From Lachnospiraceae bacterium (GTDB taxonomy: Bacteria; Bacillota; Clostridia; Lachnospirales; Lachnospiraceae): a stretch of DNA of 64,000 nt. Below are positions 62,840 through 64,000 of this stretch, in pieces. The notes under the pieces were generated by a model. That model made no database searches, had not been told where the DNA came from, and saw only the letters and a list, made by a program, of their open reading frames with translations. A program made the translations under genes and the position numbers. Where the stretch lies: the NCBI GenBank assembly GCA_902363665.1, contig CABJAW010000001.1:186001-250000 (forward strand), given 5' to 3'. The first letter of the stretch is position 1. Every line of letters begins with the position of its first letter.

Positions 62840-64000
62840 ATGACATGCTTTACCTTTCACATTCTAAAACTCAATACGATCGCGGCGCTCATCATCTGCG
62901 CCGCGTGCATTGTTTCTCGGCTGACCAGGAAAAAATATACCTGTAAATGGAAATACTTTGTGTGGCTTGTGACCGCGCTTGCTTTGCTGGTTCCGGTTGA
63001 CCTTTCTCCGTTTTCCAGGGTTCAGCTGCAGATTGTACAGCCGACAAGGCAGACGGGGATGCGGCAATATTTTGAAGATGCGCCGTCATTCTCTGCCGTT
63101 TCAGCTGCCTCAGGCATTTCTTCTGAATCAGGCACATCTTCCGCCCCGCTCGTGCTTTCCCTGCATTCGCCCCGGCTTTCTCTGTACGGCTTCCTGCAGC
63201 TTTTTTCCTGCATCTGGCTGACCGGCTTTGTCCTGCTCGCAGCTTTTCGGATCTTCAAATATCGGTTTTCTCTGTGGTCTTTGCGCCGCTGGAGCTCTCC
63301 GGTTCAGAATTCGGACGTGCTCCATCTCTACCGCAGCATCTGCCGCCGTGAGCATATCTCAGCCCCGCCGGGGCTTATGGAAAACCGCAATCTTTCCACG
63401 CCGGTACTTGCCGGACTTTTCCATCCGGCTCTTTATCTGACCGAAGCACCCTGCGACCGTGAAGAGCTTTCGTTTATTCTGCGCCATGAACTGACACACT
63501 ATAAGCGGAGAGATCTGTGGTTCAAGCTGCTTCTGCTTGCCGTTTCTACCATTTACTGGTTCAATCCGGCTTTGTATCTGATGCGCAGTGAGGCGGAAAA
63601 AGACATTGAAAACCTCTGCGACGGCCGCGTCCTTCAGGCTTCTCCGATGCAGTCCCGGCTGCATTACAGCCAGCTGCTCTTAAAAACAGCTGCGCTGCAA
63701 AATCACATCCCGTATCTCTCAGCCAGTTTAAACGACAGCAAGCTGGTTTTTAAAGAACGGATCCACTACCTCACAGAACTGGCGAGCCTGCGGCGTGGGA
63801 CTCCGCTTTGCCTTATGTTCTGTGCATTTTTGCTGACCGGCAATCTTGCCATTGGCAGCTCTGTCCTTCCGACACAGGCACAGTCTGCCACTGATTTAAG
63901 TGCAGATTCCGGCACCGTCTCTGAAAACTCTGCCTCTGTTTTGGCACAGATTGATGCGCGTGCCAGCGCAAATGCGGCGCAAAACACAAAAAATTCTGAC
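62840..64000 (+). CDS. BlaR1-like M56 metallopeptidase sensor (cut by the window end)
   Basis: At least 387 residues with no stop before the window ends. Membrane helices occur at about 8-25 (LNTIAALIICAACIV), 38-53, 118-138 (LQLFSCIWLTGFVLLAAFRIF) and 224-240. The zinc-protease motif is FILRHELTHYKRRDLWFKLLLL (HELTH), followed by the M56 signature SEAEKDIENLCDG. It begins at 62840 after CCGGAGGAATCAGG. After sensing cell-wall damage, such proteins cleave BlaI and release the operon. A penicillin-binding sensor domain, if present, lies outside the window. Confidence 0.92.
   Translation, partial: MTCFTFHILKLNTIAALIICAACIVSRLTRKKYTCKWKYFVWLVTALALLVPVDLSPFSRVQLQIVQPTRQTGMRQYFEDAPSFSAVSAASGISSESGTSSAPLVLSLHSPRLSLYGFLQLFSCIWLTGFVLLAAFRIFKYRFSLWSLRRWSSPVQNSDVLHLYRSICRREHISAPPGLMENRNLSTPVLAGLFHPALYLTEAPCDREELSFILRHELTHYKRRDLWFKLLLLAVSTIYWFNPALYLMRSEAEKDIENLCDGRVLQASPMQSRLHYSQLLLKTAALQNHIPYLSASLNDSKLVFKERIHYLTELASLRRGTPLCLMFCAFLLTGNLAIGSSVLPTQAQSATDLSADSGTVSENSASVLAQIDARASANAAQNTKNSD

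Overview
The window looks like a chromosome segment of a gut-type Lachnospiraceae (Firmicutes). The evidence is moderate GC, strong AGGAGG-type ribosome binding sites, YesN/LytS-type two-component systems, DUF4867 and DUF6320 proteins, and a type I-C CRISPR system. The genus cannot be fixed from the sequence alone.

Layout. 1-7.4 kb holds housekeeping genes: an OmpR-type regulator, asnS, an ECF-like sigma factor with a membrane-anchored beta-propeller partner, ksgA and tatD. 7.5-14.4 kb holds a radical SAM protein, a small membrane protein, a TetR regulator with a MATE exporter, and a secreted beta-helix-like protein. 14.7-20.1 kb holds a DUF1858 protein, a PTS IICBA permease, a kinase/regulator pair and a fragment of a second MATE gene. 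20.1-36.3 kb is a pentose and glycan block on the minus strand. It has a XylF-like lipoprotein, a YesN regulator, a LytS-like kinase and an anchored sugar sensor, then a mutarotase, an L-fucose/L-arabinose-family isomerase, DUF4867, xylulokinase, a lipid kinase, nagA and a secreted GH43 enzyme. 36.5-44.4 kb holds another MATE protein, a heterodimeric ABC exporter, a YbaK-type deacylase, DegV, a TetR-like regulator and a stand-alone FakA-like domain. A tRNA-Ala(CGC) follows at 44.57 kb.

45.3-56.5 kb is a complete type I-C CRISPR-Cas locus. The array has 35 repeats and 34 spacers. A wrecked IS66 element follows, then cas2, cas1, cas4, cas7c, cas8c, cas5c and cas3 on the minus strand. cas3 overlaps the end of a COG0523 GTPase gene. 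57.7-64 kb holds a DUF6320 acyltransferase-like membrane protein, an alpha/beta hydrolase, a secreted SH3 protein with BlaI-type operators, blaI, and a blaR1-like M56 peptidase cut by the window end.

The main discovery lies between cas3 and cas5 (54,030-54,277). A small plus-strand unit carries its own promoter, a diverged CRISPR repeat with the full 11-nt crRNA handle, a short pseudo-spacer and a terminator. The pseudo-spacer matches 15 of 16 bases of a site beside a TTC PAM, immediately downstream of the consensus promoter of the cas5-cas2 operon. The only mismatch is at position 6, which type I effectors do not read. This looks like a crRNA-like RNA that directs Cascade to repress its own operon.

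The second theme is a set of short palindromic repeat families, called A, B and C here. They sit at gene ends, sometimes supply stop codons, and in one case show a clean insertion of one family inside another.
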